Shown piece by piece: positions 33,651 through 43,104 of a stretch of 64,000 nucleotides of DNA; the first letter of the stretch is position 1, and every line of letters starts with the position of its first letter. Source of the DNA: CBFHSD01 sp965658375. Its GTDB lineage: Bacteria; Bacteroidota; Bacteroidia; Flavobacteriales_G; Salibacteraceae. The notes below the pieces were generated by a model that was not told the DNA's origin, made no database searches, and saw only the letters and a program-made list of their open reading frames with translations. The stretch is taken from contig CBFHSD010000004.1 of NCBI GenBank assembly GCA_965658375.1, forward strand, positions 30,922-94,921. Reading direction: 5' to 3'. Made by a program: the position numbers and the translations under genes.

Positions 33651-35353
33651 TTAGTTGATATCTAATTTCAGAGTTTTTCTTAACGCGTCTAAAGCTGGGT
33701 TTTTATCTACCAATGCTTGATACTTTTCCTGATTGGTGTACGGCTTATTTGGTTTACTCATCTTTTTCTCATTGATGGTAGGCGAAATGGCCAAAGTGAA
33801 ATTATTCAGCTCTTTCTTAAAGTAACCGGTCATTTCCGCTGCAATAGAATGATAGATATCAAGGGATGTTGAATGCTCTAAGAAGAGCTCAATCTGAAAA
33901 TTGGGGTTGAGTTTGATTCCAGCTTTTTCCAAAGTGGGATAAATGCTACGCCTCTTATCCTTCTTCAAATCTGCCACAAAAGACTGCAGCACCTCTTTTA
34001 CTTGGCTTTCGGAAAAAGTAGTTTCCGGGCCTACTTCTTCTAGATTCGAGTTGTCCTCTTCGGTTTCTTCTTTCTTATTGTAAGCGTCTGAGATACGAAT
34101 ATCTTGAGCCTTATAGGATCCTTTTAATACACTCGCATGAATGGTGTTTTTTTGAGGCTGTGAGATTGTGACATGATGGGCGGGAACGGATTTAGAAGCA
34201 GAATCTCTTTCACTCTTTAAAGCCGTAGGATCGTTAAAAATAACAATAGGATAGAGGAGAGGGTCAAATACCTCAGCTACTTTTTTTTTTCAGGGTCCAC
34301 ACCAATGCTTCCCATTTGCATTAAGGTCAACTCTACTAGCAGGCGTTGGTTTTTACTCGACTTGTATCGGTAGTCGCAACTAGAGCCTAGTGTTAAGGCA
34401 TCCAAAAGAAATTTTTGTGAAGCCAATTCCGACTGTTGAGCATACTTAGCTTTGATATTCTCTCCTACTTCCAATAAAGGCAAGGTAGCTGAGTCTTTAC
34501 AAACTAAAAGGTTTCTGAAATGGGCCGTCAATCCATTGATGAATAAGTGACCGTCAAAACCTTTTTCTATTACATCATTGAAAGCCAGTAAAGCATCTGT
34601 AATGGAGTGCGATATGAGAGCTTCAGTTGTTTTAAAGTAATAGTCGTAGTCTAGAATGTTGAGGTTACGAATCACATCGTTGTAGGTCAACTGATCACCG
34701 CTAAAACTCACCATTTGGTCAAAAATAGAGAGTGCATCCCGCATACCTCCATCGGCCTTTTGGGCGATTAAATGAAGTGCATCTTGTTCTGCTTGCACTC
34801 CTTCTTGCGTTGCTACATTTTCTAAGTGAGCTACCATGTCAGCAATGCTGATACGCTGAAAGTCAAAAATTTGACATCTGCTTAAGATGGTAGGAATAAT
34901 CTTGTGCTTTTCGGTAGTAGCTAAAATAAAGATGGCATGTGCAGGAGGTTCTTCCAATGTTTTCAAGAAAGCATTAAATGCCGCTTGCGATAACATGTGA
35001 ACCTCATCTATAATGTAAACCTTATACTGACCAACTTGCGGTGGAATCCGTACTTGGTCAATCAATTGTCGAATATCGTCTACCGAATTGTTCGATGCCG
35101 CGTCCAATTCAAAAATATTGAAGGCGAAATCATTGTCTTCATCAATTTCAGTGATATTCGTATTGATTGTTTTGGCGAGAATCCGTGCTGTAGTGGTTTT
35201 TCCTACTCCTCTGGGACCGCAAAACAAAAAAGCCTGCGCTAAATGGTCATTTTCTATTGCATTCTGCAGCGTGTTGGTGATGCTCTTTTGCCCAACAACA
35301 GTGTCCCATGACTGGGGTCTGTACTTTCTTGCAGATACAATGTAATTTCCCAT
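33651..35353 (-). CDS. dnaX: DNA polymerase III subunit gamma/tau, with -1 frameshift
   Basis: Clamp-loader ATPase of the replicative polymerase. The zero frame (35353-34277) encodes 358 residues: Walker A GPRGVGKTTTAR, Walker B VYIIDEVHML, sensor 1 TTEKHKIIPTILSRCQIFDF and AAA+ domains I-III. It ends at TAG just after ten A (GAA AAA AAA AAG TAG). A -1 shift on this run continues an open frame to 33651, giving about 567 residues whose C-terminal part (KNPALDALRKTLKLD) is the tau region of Bacteroidota DnaX. The four-cysteine zinc module between Walker A and B is absent, as in other Flavobacteriia. A minus-strand TACATTTG box (35364-35371) lies just before the ATG. Either programmed shifting or slippage makes gamma and tau, or one A is missing in the data. 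Confidence 0.9.
34277..34291 (-). promoter_or_regulatory. Putative frameshift/slippage site in dnaX
   Basis: On the coding strand there are ten A, then G and TAG. The zero frame reads A-AAA-AAG immediately followed by the stop, the same heptamer as in E. coli dnaX. A -1 slip, or one added A during transcription, opens the tau frame. See the dnaX finding. Confidence 0.6.
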
Positions 35354-35469
35354 GATAGGCCAACAAATGTAAAAGAATAGCTGCTTGAAAAAAGGGTTGT
35401 GAATAAATTGTAGCTACACTCTTTCTAAGTGCTTCTATATCAAGTATGTTATTTTCGTTCAAGAACGTT

Positions 35470-35499
35470 TTGGTAGTAGGTTTTTGTTTACTAATTTTG
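35470..35499 (+). promoter_or_regulatory. rpsF-rpsR-rplI promoter
   Basis: TTG (35470-35472) is 19 bp from TAATTTTG (35492-35499), an exact match to the TTG/TAnnTTTG pattern of Bacteroidota. Start of transcription is expected near 35505, giving a leader of about 37 nt before the rpsF ATG. Confidence 0.75.
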
Positions 35500-35541
35500 C
35501 AGACCCAATTTTGGGGACTTTTAATCAATAATTATTACAGT

Positions 35542-35883
35542 ATGAATCGTTACGAAACTGTTTTCATTTCAACTCCCGTTTTGTCTGACGAGCAGGCAAA
35601 GGAAGCAGTAAGCAAATTTACAGGGTTCATTAAAGAGCACGGTGGTAAAATCGTGTTTCAGGACTCCTGGGGATTACGCAAGTTGGCGTACCCAATTCAA
35701 AAAAAATCAACTGGCTTTTATGAGCTGATTGAATTTGAAGCAACTGGTGATTTAATTTCTACAATGGAAGTTGAATTTAAACGTGATGAGCGCGTTCTTC
35801 GTTTCTTAACAGTGAAGATGAACAAGCACCACGCAACCTATGCAGAAAGTAGAAGAAATCATAAAGAAGAGGCAAAAGCCTAG
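35542..35883 (+). CDS. rpsF: 30S ribosomal protein S6
   Basis: A 113-residue ribosomal protein; it binds the central domain of 16S rRNA with S18. The family start ([18 protein letters not shown]), the [13 protein letters not shown] segment and the [14 protein letters not shown] segment are typical. The ATG at 35542 starts at the conserved N terminus; in-frame residues from 35446 overlap the promoter. First gene of the S6-S18-L9 operon. Confidence 0.97.
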   Translation: MNRYETVFISTPVLSDEQAKEAVSKFTGFIKEHGGKIVFQDSWGLRKLAYPIQKKSTGFYELIEFEATGDLISTMEVEFKRDERVLRFLTVKMNKHHATYAESRRNHKEEAKA

Positions 35884-35908
35884 TAATAACCTTAAAATAT
35901 AAAAAGCT

Positions 35909-36172
35909 ATGGCTGATTCAGATATCAGATACCTTACACCCATTAACATTGAGGTTAAGAAAGCGAAGTATTGCCGATTCAAAAAATCGGGTATTAAATT
36001 CATCGATTATAAAGATCCTAAGTTCTTGTTGAAGTTCTTGAACGAGCAGGGAAAAATTCTTCCTAGAAGAGTGACAGGAACATCTGCAAAATACCAACGT
36101 AAAGTGGCTAATGCAGTGAAACGCGCACGCCACTTGGCAATTTTGCCTTACGTAGGAGACATGTTGAAGTAA
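35909..36172 (+). CDS. rpsR: 30S ribosomal protein S18
   Basis: An 87-residue ribosomal protein that pairs with S6 in the 30S platform. The pattern [19 protein letters not shown], then the [25 protein letters not shown] region and a C-terminal LLPY-like FILPYVG ending fit. It is 25 bp downstream of rpsF and 18 bp before rplI. Confidence 0.97.
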   Translation: MADSDIRYLTPINIEVKKAKYCRFKKSGIKFIDYKDPKFLLKFLNEQGKILPRRVTGTSAKYQRKVANAVKRARHLAILPYVGDMLK

Positions 36173-36190
36173 TAGAAGGAGATCGAAAAG

Positions 36191-36637
36191 ATGGAAATTA
36201 TACTTAAAGAAAACGTAGACAAGTTAGGAGAAGCTGGAGATCTAGTTGTTGTGAAGCCAGGATATGGCCGTAACTTCTTAATCCCAAACGGAAAAGCTGT
36301 TGTTGCTACTCCTTCTGCTAAGAAAATGCGCGAAGAAAACCTTCGCCAAAGAGCTCATAAAGAAGCTAAAATGGTTGAAATGGCTGAAGCAAAAGCAGCT
36401 AAATTGAAAGGATTGAAAGTAAGCATTGGAGCCAAAGTTGGTGAAAGTGGTAAAATCTTCGGTTCTGTTAATACAATCCAATTGGCTGATGCAATCAACG
36501 GATTAGGTGTTGAAGTAGAACGTAAAAACGTTTCTATCATCAATGAGCCTATCAAATCTGTAGGTTCTTATGAAGCTAAAGTAAAACTCTACAAATCAGT
36601 TGTTGAAACCATTACTTTTGAAGTAGTAGGCGAATAA
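36191..36637 (+). CDS. rplI: 50S ribosomal protein L9
   Basis: A 148-residue ribosomal protein with two globular domains linked by a long helix. The N-terminal domain (ILKENVDKLGEAGDLVVVKPGYGRN is the signature region, residues 3-27) and the lysine- and alanine-rich linking helix (about 40-75) are clear. It is the last gene of the operon and is followed by a strong intrinsic terminator. Confidence 0.97.
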   Translation: MEIILKENVDKLGEAGDLVVVKPGYGRNFLIPNGKAVVATPSAKKMREENLRQRAHKEAKMVEMAEAKAAKLKGLKVSIGAKVGESGKIFGSVNTIQLADAINGLGVEVERKNVSIINEPIKSVGSYEAKVKLYKSVVETITFEVVGE

Positions 36638-36660
36638 CAATACGATTGTTTGATACGAAA

Positions 36661-36690
36661 AGTCACTTCGAAAGAAGTGACTTTTTTTTT
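36661..36690 (+). terminator. Intrinsic terminator after rplI
   Basis: A perfect 9-bp stem (AGTCACTTC with GAAGTGACT) closes a GAAA loop and is followed by nine to ten T, 24 bp after the rplI stop. Confidence 0.9.
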
Positions 36691-36733
36691 GCCCGTTTTC
36701 GTGTAATTTCACCCAATTAAATTTCAATTCTTC

Positions 36734-38179
36734 ATGCTCAACGTTCTTCTTACTCATTCGTATTATTATCGCTATGATCCTAAGCAGTGGAAGAACAAAA
36801 CACCCTTTCCTCCTCTTGGTACATTGCTCGCTGCAGCAGTGGTGAAAGAACAAGGTTGTGAACTTGATTTTTGGGATGCGAACCTGCAAGAAAATCATCA
36901 CGACATTGAAAAATTGAATGTGCCAGATGTATTTATCTGTTACGATGACGGGTTCAACTACCTTACCAAAATGTGCCTCACCAACATGCGTAATGCGGTA
37001 TATGACCAACTGAAATGGGCAAAAGCAAATGGTGCGCTTACAGTAGTCTGCAGTAGCGATTCTACCGATCATTATAAGGAATATCATAGAAGTGGAGCTG
37101 ACATTGTTATTCATGGTGAAGGAGAGGGGAGTTTGGAAGAAATTCTGACATTGAAAAAGAATGGCAAACTCCACTTAGAATCAATAGATGGAATTTCTTG
37201 GCAGAATGACGCTGGAGAAATAGTTAAGAACAAAGGCAGAAAGAATATTTCAAATCTTGATCAACTCCCATCACCCTTATGGGAATTGGTAGATATGCCA
37301 GCATATAGAAAGATTTGGGCCGAAGGTGGCAAAGAGTTCACTTTGAATATTGCGACCACAAGAGGATGTCCTTTTAAGTGCAATTGGTGTGCAAAACCCA
37401 TTTATGGTCAGCGTTACAACTCAAGGTCTCCCGAACAAGTAGTAGATGAAATTGAATACCTCATTCGAACGTTCGATGTAAGGCACTTTTGGATGTGCGA
37501 TGACATCTTCGGGCTCAAGCCCAAATGGGTTCAAGCCTTTAGAGAAATAGTAAAACAGCGCGAACTTAAGTTCACCTATTACATTCAAAGCAGGGTTGAC
37601 TTATTGTTAAGAGAAGATACCATTGATGCTTTGTCAGATTCTGGATTGACAGAAGTGTGGGTTGGTGCTGAAAGTGGTTCACAGAAAATTTTAGATGCAA
37701 TGGATAAAGACACCACCATTGCGCAGATAGAAGAGGCAACGGTACTTTTAAAGCAGAGGGGTATTAAAGTGTGTTACTTTATTCAGTTTGGCTATTTGGG
37801 CGAAACCAAAGAAGACATTGAACTGACCATTGACTTGATCAAAAGAATGAACCCATCCAACATTGGTGTTTCCGTTTCCTATCCTTTACCTGGAACCAAG
37901 TTTTACGAAAAGGTGAAATTGGAATTGGGTAACAAAAAGAACTGGACAGATTCTGATGAATTGGCCATGATGTTCAAAGGAACTTTCAACTCTAAGTTTT
38001 ATAAAAATTTACATCGTTTGGTACATTGCGAATTCAGATTCAACCAAGGGATAGAACACTTGAGAAGGGGAAGATTTTCTCCCTCAAATGCAAAATCTAT
38101 TTTGGCCCTTCCTTATTACTTACCCATCATAATTGTGAGAAGAATGATGATGAAGAAGCTTAACAATCAAGCAGTATAA
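36734..38179 (+). CDS. B12-binding-type radical SAM protein (1)
   Basis: A 481-residue radical SAM enzyme. The N-terminal 150 residues form a Rossmann-like domain of the cobalamin-binding type, with FPPLGTLLAAAVV and GADIVIHGEGEGSLEEI; the DxHxxG motif is absent. The radical SAM core starts at about 208 with RGCPFKCNWC (cluster-binding C-x3-C-x2-C) and runs through WMCDDIFGL, WVGAESGSQKIL and the YFIQFGYLGET segment. The C-terminal 80 residues are basic. The methyltransferase gene begins on its stop codon (TAATG). Enzymes of this type methylate or otherwise modify unactivated carbons; the substrate is unknown. Confidence 0.9.
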   Translation: MLNVLLTHSYYYRYDPKQWKNKTPFPPLGTLLAAAVVKEQGCELDFWDANLQENHHDIEKLNVPDVFICYDDGFNYLTKMCLTNMRNAVYDQLKWAKANGALTVVCSSDSTDHYKEYHRSGADIVIHGEGEGSLEEILTLKKNGKLHLESIDGISWQNDAGEIVKNKGRKNISNLDQLPSPLWELVDMPAYRKIWAEGGKEFTLNIATTRGCPFKCNWCAKPIYGQRYNSRSPEQVVDEIEYLIRTFDVRHFWMCDDIFGLKPKWVQAFREIVKQRELKFTYYIQSRVDLLLREDTIDALSDSGLTEVWVGAESGSQKILDAMDKDTTIAQIEEATVLLKQRGIKVCYFIQFGYLGETKEDIELTIDLIKRMNPSNIGVSVSYPLPGTKFYEKVKLELGNKKNWTDSDELAMMFKGTFNSKFYKNLHRLVHCEFRFNQGIEHLRRGRFSPSNAKSILALPYYLPIIIVRRMMMKKLNNQAV

Positions 38180-38955
38180 TGGGGGGATTTGACGAAATAG
38201 CGGAAGACTATAATGATGATTTCACTTTTAGTGCCATCGGTCAGATCCAGCGCCAGCAAGTATGGAGTTATGTAGATCGACATTTTAACCTAGCAGGCAA
38301 AGATGTTTTGGAATTGAATTGCGGAACAGGCATTGACGCAAATGAGTTTGAAAAACGAGGAGCCCATGTCATAGCCACAGATGGTTCAAAGAAAATGGTG
38401 GAGCTAACCCAGAAGAGAAACCAAGGAAAGGTAGAGGCCCTTCATTGCACTTTACAGAACATTGGTAATCTGCCCCCCCAAAAATATGATTTGATATTCT
38501 CCAATTTTGGCGGTATCAACTGTTTGGCGCCAGCTGATATGAAGCGATTCTTCGCTCAATTAGGTGCAACTTTAAAGAGTGATGGTCGTCTTATCTTGGT
38601 AATCATGCCAAAGGAATGTCTTTGGGATCAATGGTACTTGAGGTTGAAAGGAATTAAAAATTATAAACGCAGAAATACCAGTAAGGCAGTTAAAGTTCCT
38701 GTTGGAAAGCGAATGGTAAATACGTGGTATTATTCTCCAATTGACATCGAACGGTTCGCCCAAGCTGATTTTAAAAATGTAGGTGTAAAGCCCATCGGTT
38801 TGTATGTTCCTCCATCTTACATGAATCCTTTTTTTGCCAAGAGAAAAGTACTACTCTCGGCATTTTCAATGTTTGATTCCATAGCTGCAGGGGTTCCATT
38901 CTTGGCCAAGTATGCTGATCATTTTCTAATTGAATTGAAAGCGAAGAATGGATAA
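38179..38955 (+). CDS. Class I SAM-dependent methyltransferase
   Basis: A 258-residue methyltransferase with motif I VLELNCGTGIDANEF near residues 42-56, an acidic strand-2 end (VIATDG) and a YDLIFSNFGGINCL motif IV region. The C-terminal part has basic and aromatic segments that could form the substrate site or bind membrane. It lies between two radical SAM genes, overlapping the first by 1 bp and the second by 8 bp, so all three should be made together and perhaps act on one molecule. Confidence 0.88.
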   Translation: MGGFDEIAEDYNDDFTFSAIGQIQRQQVWSYVDRHFNLAGKDVLELNCGTGIDANEFEKRGAHVIATDGSKKMVELTQKRNQGKVEALHCTLQNIGNLPPQKYDLIFSNFGGINCLAPADMKRFFAQLGATLKSDGRLILVIMPKECLWDQWYLRLKGIKNYKRRNTSKAVKVPVGKRMVNTWYYSPIDIERFAQADFKNVGVKPIGLYVPPSYMNPFFAKRKVLLSAFSMFDSIAAGVPFLAKYADHFLIELKAKNG

Positions 38956-40345
38956 GGTTCTACTAACACATGGCTACTTCATCAAAGAAGATGAGAAAGA
39001 GCAATCGATCATGCGGCCTTACCCACCACTTGGTCTACTTTACATATCATCATATCTAGAAGAAAAAGACATTGACCATCAAGTCTTGGATAGTACTTTT
39101 TCTTCATTTTCAGAATGGAAAAAAAAGGTTTTAGAATACCGCCCGAATTGGATTTGTTTTTATGTGAACCTCATAACAAAATTGACAGTGGTTCAATTCA
39201 TGAAATGGATAAAAAATCATCCAGAGCTTAGCCAAACTAAGATTGTATTGGGTGGACCCGATGTCTCGTTCAATTGGGAAAATTACTTACAAGCAGGAGC
39301 CAATTTTATTGTGATTGGCGAAGGAGAAGAAACACTGAGCGAACTGGTTCGAGCCAATACGGAAGAAGAATTTCAAAACATTCATGGAATTGCTTTTAGA
39401 GCTCAAAATGGTGATGCGATTCAAACAGCTGCTCGAAAGCATGTGAAAAATATTGATGAGCTTCCAATGCCAGCTAGGCACCGCATTCGCTTGAATCAGT
39501 ATTTAGAAATCTGGCAAGAATACCACGGTTCAAGAACAGCCAATGTATCTACCCAAAGAGGTTGTCCGTTTACCTGTAAATGGTGCAGCACGGCAGTGTA
39601 TGGCCAGAGCTACAGAAGAAGATCGCCAGAGTTGGTGGTTGACGAGCTGCTTCAACTCAAAGAAGAATATGGCGTAGAAAGTATTTGGTTTGTAGACGAT
39701 GTGTTTACCGTAAACTACAAGTGGATCAAGCAATTACACGCGGCCTTTCAAAAGGCGGGTTTAAAGATCAATTTCGAATGCATTACTCGTGCAGAGCGCC
39801 TCAATGATACCATTCTGAAGCTATTGAAAGAAATGGGTTGCTTTCGCATTTGGATAGGTGCGGAGAGTGGTTCGCAAAAAATTTTAGATGCCATGGACCG
39901 AAAGGTCTCCAAAGAGCAGGTGAGTCAAATGATTCAACGAACCAAAGCATTTGATATTGAGGCGGGAACCTTTATCATGGTGGGCTATCCTGGAGAAGAT
40001 GAGAAAGACATTCAAGAAACCATCGATTATTTAAAGGAATGTCAGCCCACTCACTTTACGATCACAAAAGCGTACCCTATTAAAGGAACCACATTGTATC
40101 AAGAGATAGAGTCTAAAATCAAAACTCATTTAAACTGGGAAACAAGCACTGATAGAGACATTGATTTCAAACGCACCTATCCATCTCAGTATTATAATTT
40201 AGCCATCCGAAGAATTGTTAACGAGGTCAACTATAGTAAAACGCAAGCGGCCATAGGAAAGCAAGGCATTCGTAAATCAATATTCAAAGCTAAATCTACC
40301 GTTGCAGCAATAGGCATGTACGCCATCCGCTCTTTTATGAATTGA
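38948..40345 (+). CDS. B12-binding-type radical SAM protein (2)
   Basis: A 465-residue radical SAM enzyme with the same plan as the one at 36734: N-terminal Rossmann-like domain (RPYPPLGLLYISSYLEE; VLGGPDVSF; FIVIGEGEETLSELV), then the cluster motif RGCPFTCKWC near residue 206, WFVDDVFTVN, WIGAESGSQKILDAMDRK and MVGYPGEDEKDIQETIDYL. The two share SGSQKILDAMD and many other positions, so they are probably paralogues that diverged to do successive steps. It overlaps the methyltransferase gene by 8 bp; 30 bp follow before the Wzz-like gene. Confidence 0.9.
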   Translation: MDKVLLTHGYFIKEDEKEQSIMRPYPPLGLLYISSYLEEKDIDHQVLDSTFSSFSEWKKKVLEYRPNWICFYVNLITKLTVVQFMKWIKNHPELSQTKIVLGGPDVSFNWENYLQAGANFIVIGEGEETLSELVRANTEEEFQNIHGIAFRAQNGDAIQTAARKHVKNIDELPMPARHRIRLNQYLEIWQEYHGSRTANVSTQRGCPFTCKWCSTAVYGQSYRRRSPELVVDELLQLKEEYGVESIWFVDDVFTVNYKWIKQLHAAFQKAGLKINFECITRAERLNDTILKLLKEMGCFRIWIGAESGSQKILDAMDRKVSKEQVSQMIQRTKAFDIEAGTFIMVGYPGEDEKDIQETIDYLKECQPTHFTITKAYPIKGTTLYQEIESKIKTHLNWETSTDRDIDFKRTYPSQYYNLAIRRIVNEVNYSKTQAAIGKQGIRKSIFKAKSTVAAIGMYAIRSFMN

Positions 40346-40375
40346 CCAAGTGTGTCTATATCAAACTCTTATTGA

Positions 40376-41668
40376 ATGAAAAAAGCAACATCAGACCAAA
40401 ATAAAACAGAAGAATTCTCTGTCTTTCATCTGGTGAAAACAAACCTTAAGACATTTGCATTGGTTGCACTCATCAGCGGACTAAGTGCATTGCTGTTGTC
40501 TTCAGAATGGTTTTTTGATCCCAAATACAAGAGTGAGACGGTGGTTTATGTGCCATTGGTAAAAATGAGCGAGCAGCTCATGTATACAGGCTACCGATTT
40601 GCTAATGATAAAGAGACCGATGAATTTATCCAGATTTTAATGTCTAACAACATTATAGATTCAATAGATGCCCGCTTTGATTTAGGAGCACATTACAAGA
40701 TTCCGAAAGATGAATTTTACTTTCAAGAATTAAAAGAAGAGTTTGAGTCAAACGTTTCTATCAGTAAAACACGTTGGAGTTCAGTATCTGTAGAGGTAAT
40801 GGATACAGATGCGCAATTGGCAGCAGATTTAGCCAATGAAATTGTGCGTTTAGGAGATGTACTCAAAGAGCATCTCTACTTTCAAAACAATCAAATGGCC
40901 TTTGAAAATGCCAATCAGTATTATGCTAGAAAGGTGAATGAGCTGGAAGTGATAGAAGGCTTTTTGGTAGATGAAAAGATTGCTGATAAAGAGCGCGCAG
41001 TAGAGAGCTTAAGAATTCGTTTAGCAGAGAGTAGAGATGAAGAGTTAAAACTCAAAAGAGCTTTGCGCGACTTGCGCGAAGAGTCGGGAATGTATTCTCC
41101 AGAGAAAAGCATGGAAGCACTTTCTACAGAAAAAATTCGCTTAGAAAGTAAGATCATGTCAGATTCTGCGAAGGTAGTGGAGCTAGAAGGTCTTGTGTCC
41201 ACATCCGATACTATTTTAGTGAATGCAAAGGCAGATTACTCCTCTAATAAAGCCAAATTAAAACATGTTTCTAGCCAAGTGAAAGAGGCGCAGAAATACG
41301 CATATCAATACCAATTGCTCACCGATCAGCTCACTAACCGATTGGATATTCGCAATGCTTTAGAAAAAGAGCTGGTATTGTTAGAGGCAAAATATAATCC
41401 CGAATTTGCCAACATTAAATCTCAAAAAGCAGAGCGTCAACTCAATTTAGAGGTAGACGAAATGGTAAGTAGAAAAGCCTATCTCGAAAAAACCAAACAG
41501 CATTTGAACGATCAAGTGCCCAAAGCCTACATCGTAAACCGCGCGATACCCAATACCTTAGATAAATACCCTAAAAGGTGGCTGCTAGTTGGGGTGTCTA
41601 TCCTTGCAGCGCTTTTCGTAACACTTATCTATTTTGTTGGTGAGTTTTATATCAAGCAGAGTGCATGA
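40376..41668 (+). CDS. Wzz/GumC-like chain-length determinant protein
   Basis: A 430-residue protein with a membrane helix near residues 25-43, a periplasmic Wzz domain (SETVVYVPLVKMSEQ onward), long coiled-coil helices (about 175-360, rich in E, K, L) and a second helix near 403-425, with little after it. There is no C-terminal tyrosine kinase. Such proteins set polymer length or form the periplasmic ring in polysaccharide export. Its end overlaps the ligase gene as ATGA. Confidence 0.85.
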   Translation: MKKATSDQNKTEEFSVFHLVKTNLKTFALVALISGLSALLLSSEWFFDPKYKSETVVYVPLVKMSEQLMYTGYRFANDKETDEFIQILMSNNIIDSIDARFDLGAHYKIPKDEFYFQELKEEFESNVSISKTRWSSVSVEVMDTDAQLAADLANEIVRLGDVLKEHLYFQNNQMAFENANQYYARKVNELEVIEGFLVDEKIADKERAVESLRIRLAESRDEELKLKRALRDLREESGMYSPEKSMEALSTEKIRLESKIMSDSAKVVELEGLVSTSDTILVNAKADYSSNKAKLKHVSSQVKEAQKYAYQYQLLTDQLTNRLDIRNALEKELVLLEAKYNPEFANIKSQKAERQLNLEVDEMVSRKAYLEKTKQHLNDQVPKAYIVNRAIPNTLDKYPKRWLLVGVSILAALFVTLIYFVGEFYIKQSA

Positions 41669-43104
41669 GAATTTCCTTGACGCTATATCAAAAGCTCTCA
41701 GGTGTTCTTTTGCTTATTGCAGCATGTGTTCCACTGGTTGTGTTAAGGTGGCAGAACTATTCAATAGTGCTGCTTGTAGCTGGAATTGGAGGTGCCATTT
41801 CTTGGTTTATTTATGCCAGCCAAAAAGAACATGTGTTGTTTCAGGCAAAGGCTTTTCTTATTCCTTTTTCTTTCGAGATAGAAATTTTTTCGGGAACCAA
41901 AGTCTTACTCCCGAGTGAACCCTTAATCGCTATTGGGATGGGTGTATTTCTCATTCGCTTCATCACAAAAGATTTGAGAAAAGTTTCACTCACCTTTTTA
42001 GATGGGCTATTGCTGCTTTTTATGGGCTGGCTTACGCTTACCTCTTTATTCTCAGAAATGCCAAAAGTAAGTTTCAAATACACCATTGTTTTCTCGTCTT
42101 ACATTTTGATCTTTTACTTTTTACTCAAAGAAACGCTGAAGAAAGGCACCTTCATCAAATTGGTAGACGCCTATCTTTTCGGTTTGGTGTGCATCTCTAT
42201 CTATAGCATCTACAATTCCTTTGGCTTCGGTTTTATTCCCGCAGCTTCTCGCATGATTTCTAAACCCTTTTTTAACGACCACACCATAATGGGAGCCGCA
42301 CTGGGTTTTGGTGTGTTTTGGAGTTTAGGTCGTTTGTTTTTTTCCTTCAAAGACAAAGCATCGAAGTTGACGGTTGTTGCTTTTCTTACCGCTTTTTTCA
42401 TTTTAGTGGTGAACCTCTACTTGGGTTACTCAAGAGCAGCTTGGTTCAGTATTCTTTTAGCGGCATCGCTTCTCATCGTTTACAGCATGAACATAAAGCC
42501 TGTTTATGTGTATGCTGCACTTATTGTTTTAGTGGGAGCCTTCGCTATTAATTTCACACATCTATCAGATGCATTTTTAACCAATTCTGCAGATTCTGGA
42601 AGAAGAAATTCAGACATCCTTGAGCAAACACAATCCATCACAAATATTCAAAGCGATGTTTCTAATGTGGAGCGCATTAACCGTTGGAAATCAGCTTGGA
42701 GAATGCAAGAATTAAAGCCCTTTTTGGGTTTTGGTCCTGGAACATATCAGTTCACTTATGTGCCATTTCAAGATGAGCGCGATATGACGCGTATTAGCAC
42801 AATCAATCCCTATTGGGTAAAAGAAATGCATGGTGGAACCGCCCACTCAGAACCACTTTTGCTCTTGGCTGAAACAGGTTGGCTAGGAGTAGTCTTTTGG
42901 TTGATTTTGTGTGCTTGGTTTTTTATTCAGTTGTTCTGTTTACTGCGAGAACCTCTCGGTTTTCATCATTTTGTTGTGCTTGGGGTATTTACCTTCTTGT
43001 TGCATGCCTTGGTGAACAATTTTTTAAACTCAGCTTCTATTGCTTTTTTGTTTTGGGGAAGTCTAGCGTATTTGAGTCACTTTAGAAAACAATTGCCTGC
43101 GTAA
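41665..43104 (+). CDS. O-antigen ligase/polymerase-like membrane protein
   Basis: A 479-residue polytopic protein with about 11-12 helices and a large extracytoplasmic loop (about residues 290-400). The loop has the family's R-x-x-x-W-K-S-A-W and FLGFGPGTYQF segments and a histidine-bearing AHSEPLLLLAETGWLG end, all typical of the Wzy_C/O-antigen ligase family. It could polymerise or ligate a polysaccharide, or attach glycans to protein. It overlaps the Wzz-like gene by 4 bp and the NTase gene by 1 bp (TAATG). A degraded protein of the same type lies at 1078-2600. Confidence 0.9.
   Translation: MRISLTLYQKLSGVLLLIAACVPLVVLRWQNYSIVLLVAGIGGAISWFIYASQKEHVLFQAKAFLIPFSFEIEIFSGTKVLLPSEPLIAIGMGVFLIRFITKDLRKVSLTFLDGLLLLFMGWLTLTSLFSEMPKVSFKYTIVFSSYILIFYFLLKETLKKGTFIKLVDAYLFGLVCISIYSIYNSFGFGFIPAASRMISKPFFNDHTIMGAALGFGVFWSLGRLFFSFKDKASKLTVVAFLTAFFILVVNLYLGYSRAAWFSILLAASLLIVYSMNIKPVYVYAALIVLVGAFAINFTHLSDAFLTNSADSGRRNSDILEQTQSITNIQSDVSNVERINRWKSAWRMQELKPFLGFGPGTYQFTYVPFQDERDMTRISTINPYWVKEMHGGTAHSEPLLLLAETGWLGVVFWLILCAWFFIQLFCLLREPLGFHHFVVLGVFTFLLHALVNNFLNSASIAFLFWGSLAYLSHFRKQLPA

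Noticed and set aside
33651..33992. A separate 113-residue minus-strand gene downstream of dnaX
   Set aside because: Its frame is open all the way up to the A run and its sequence is the tau C terminus; it begins at a GTG only because that is the first possible start. It is part of dnaX.
36734..40345. RiPP (ribosomal peptide) cluster with radical SAM enzymes
   Set aside because: No precursor peptide frame fits in the gaps (36638-36733, 40346-40375), and neither radical SAM protein shows a SPASM-type cysteine-rich end or a peptide-binding domain.
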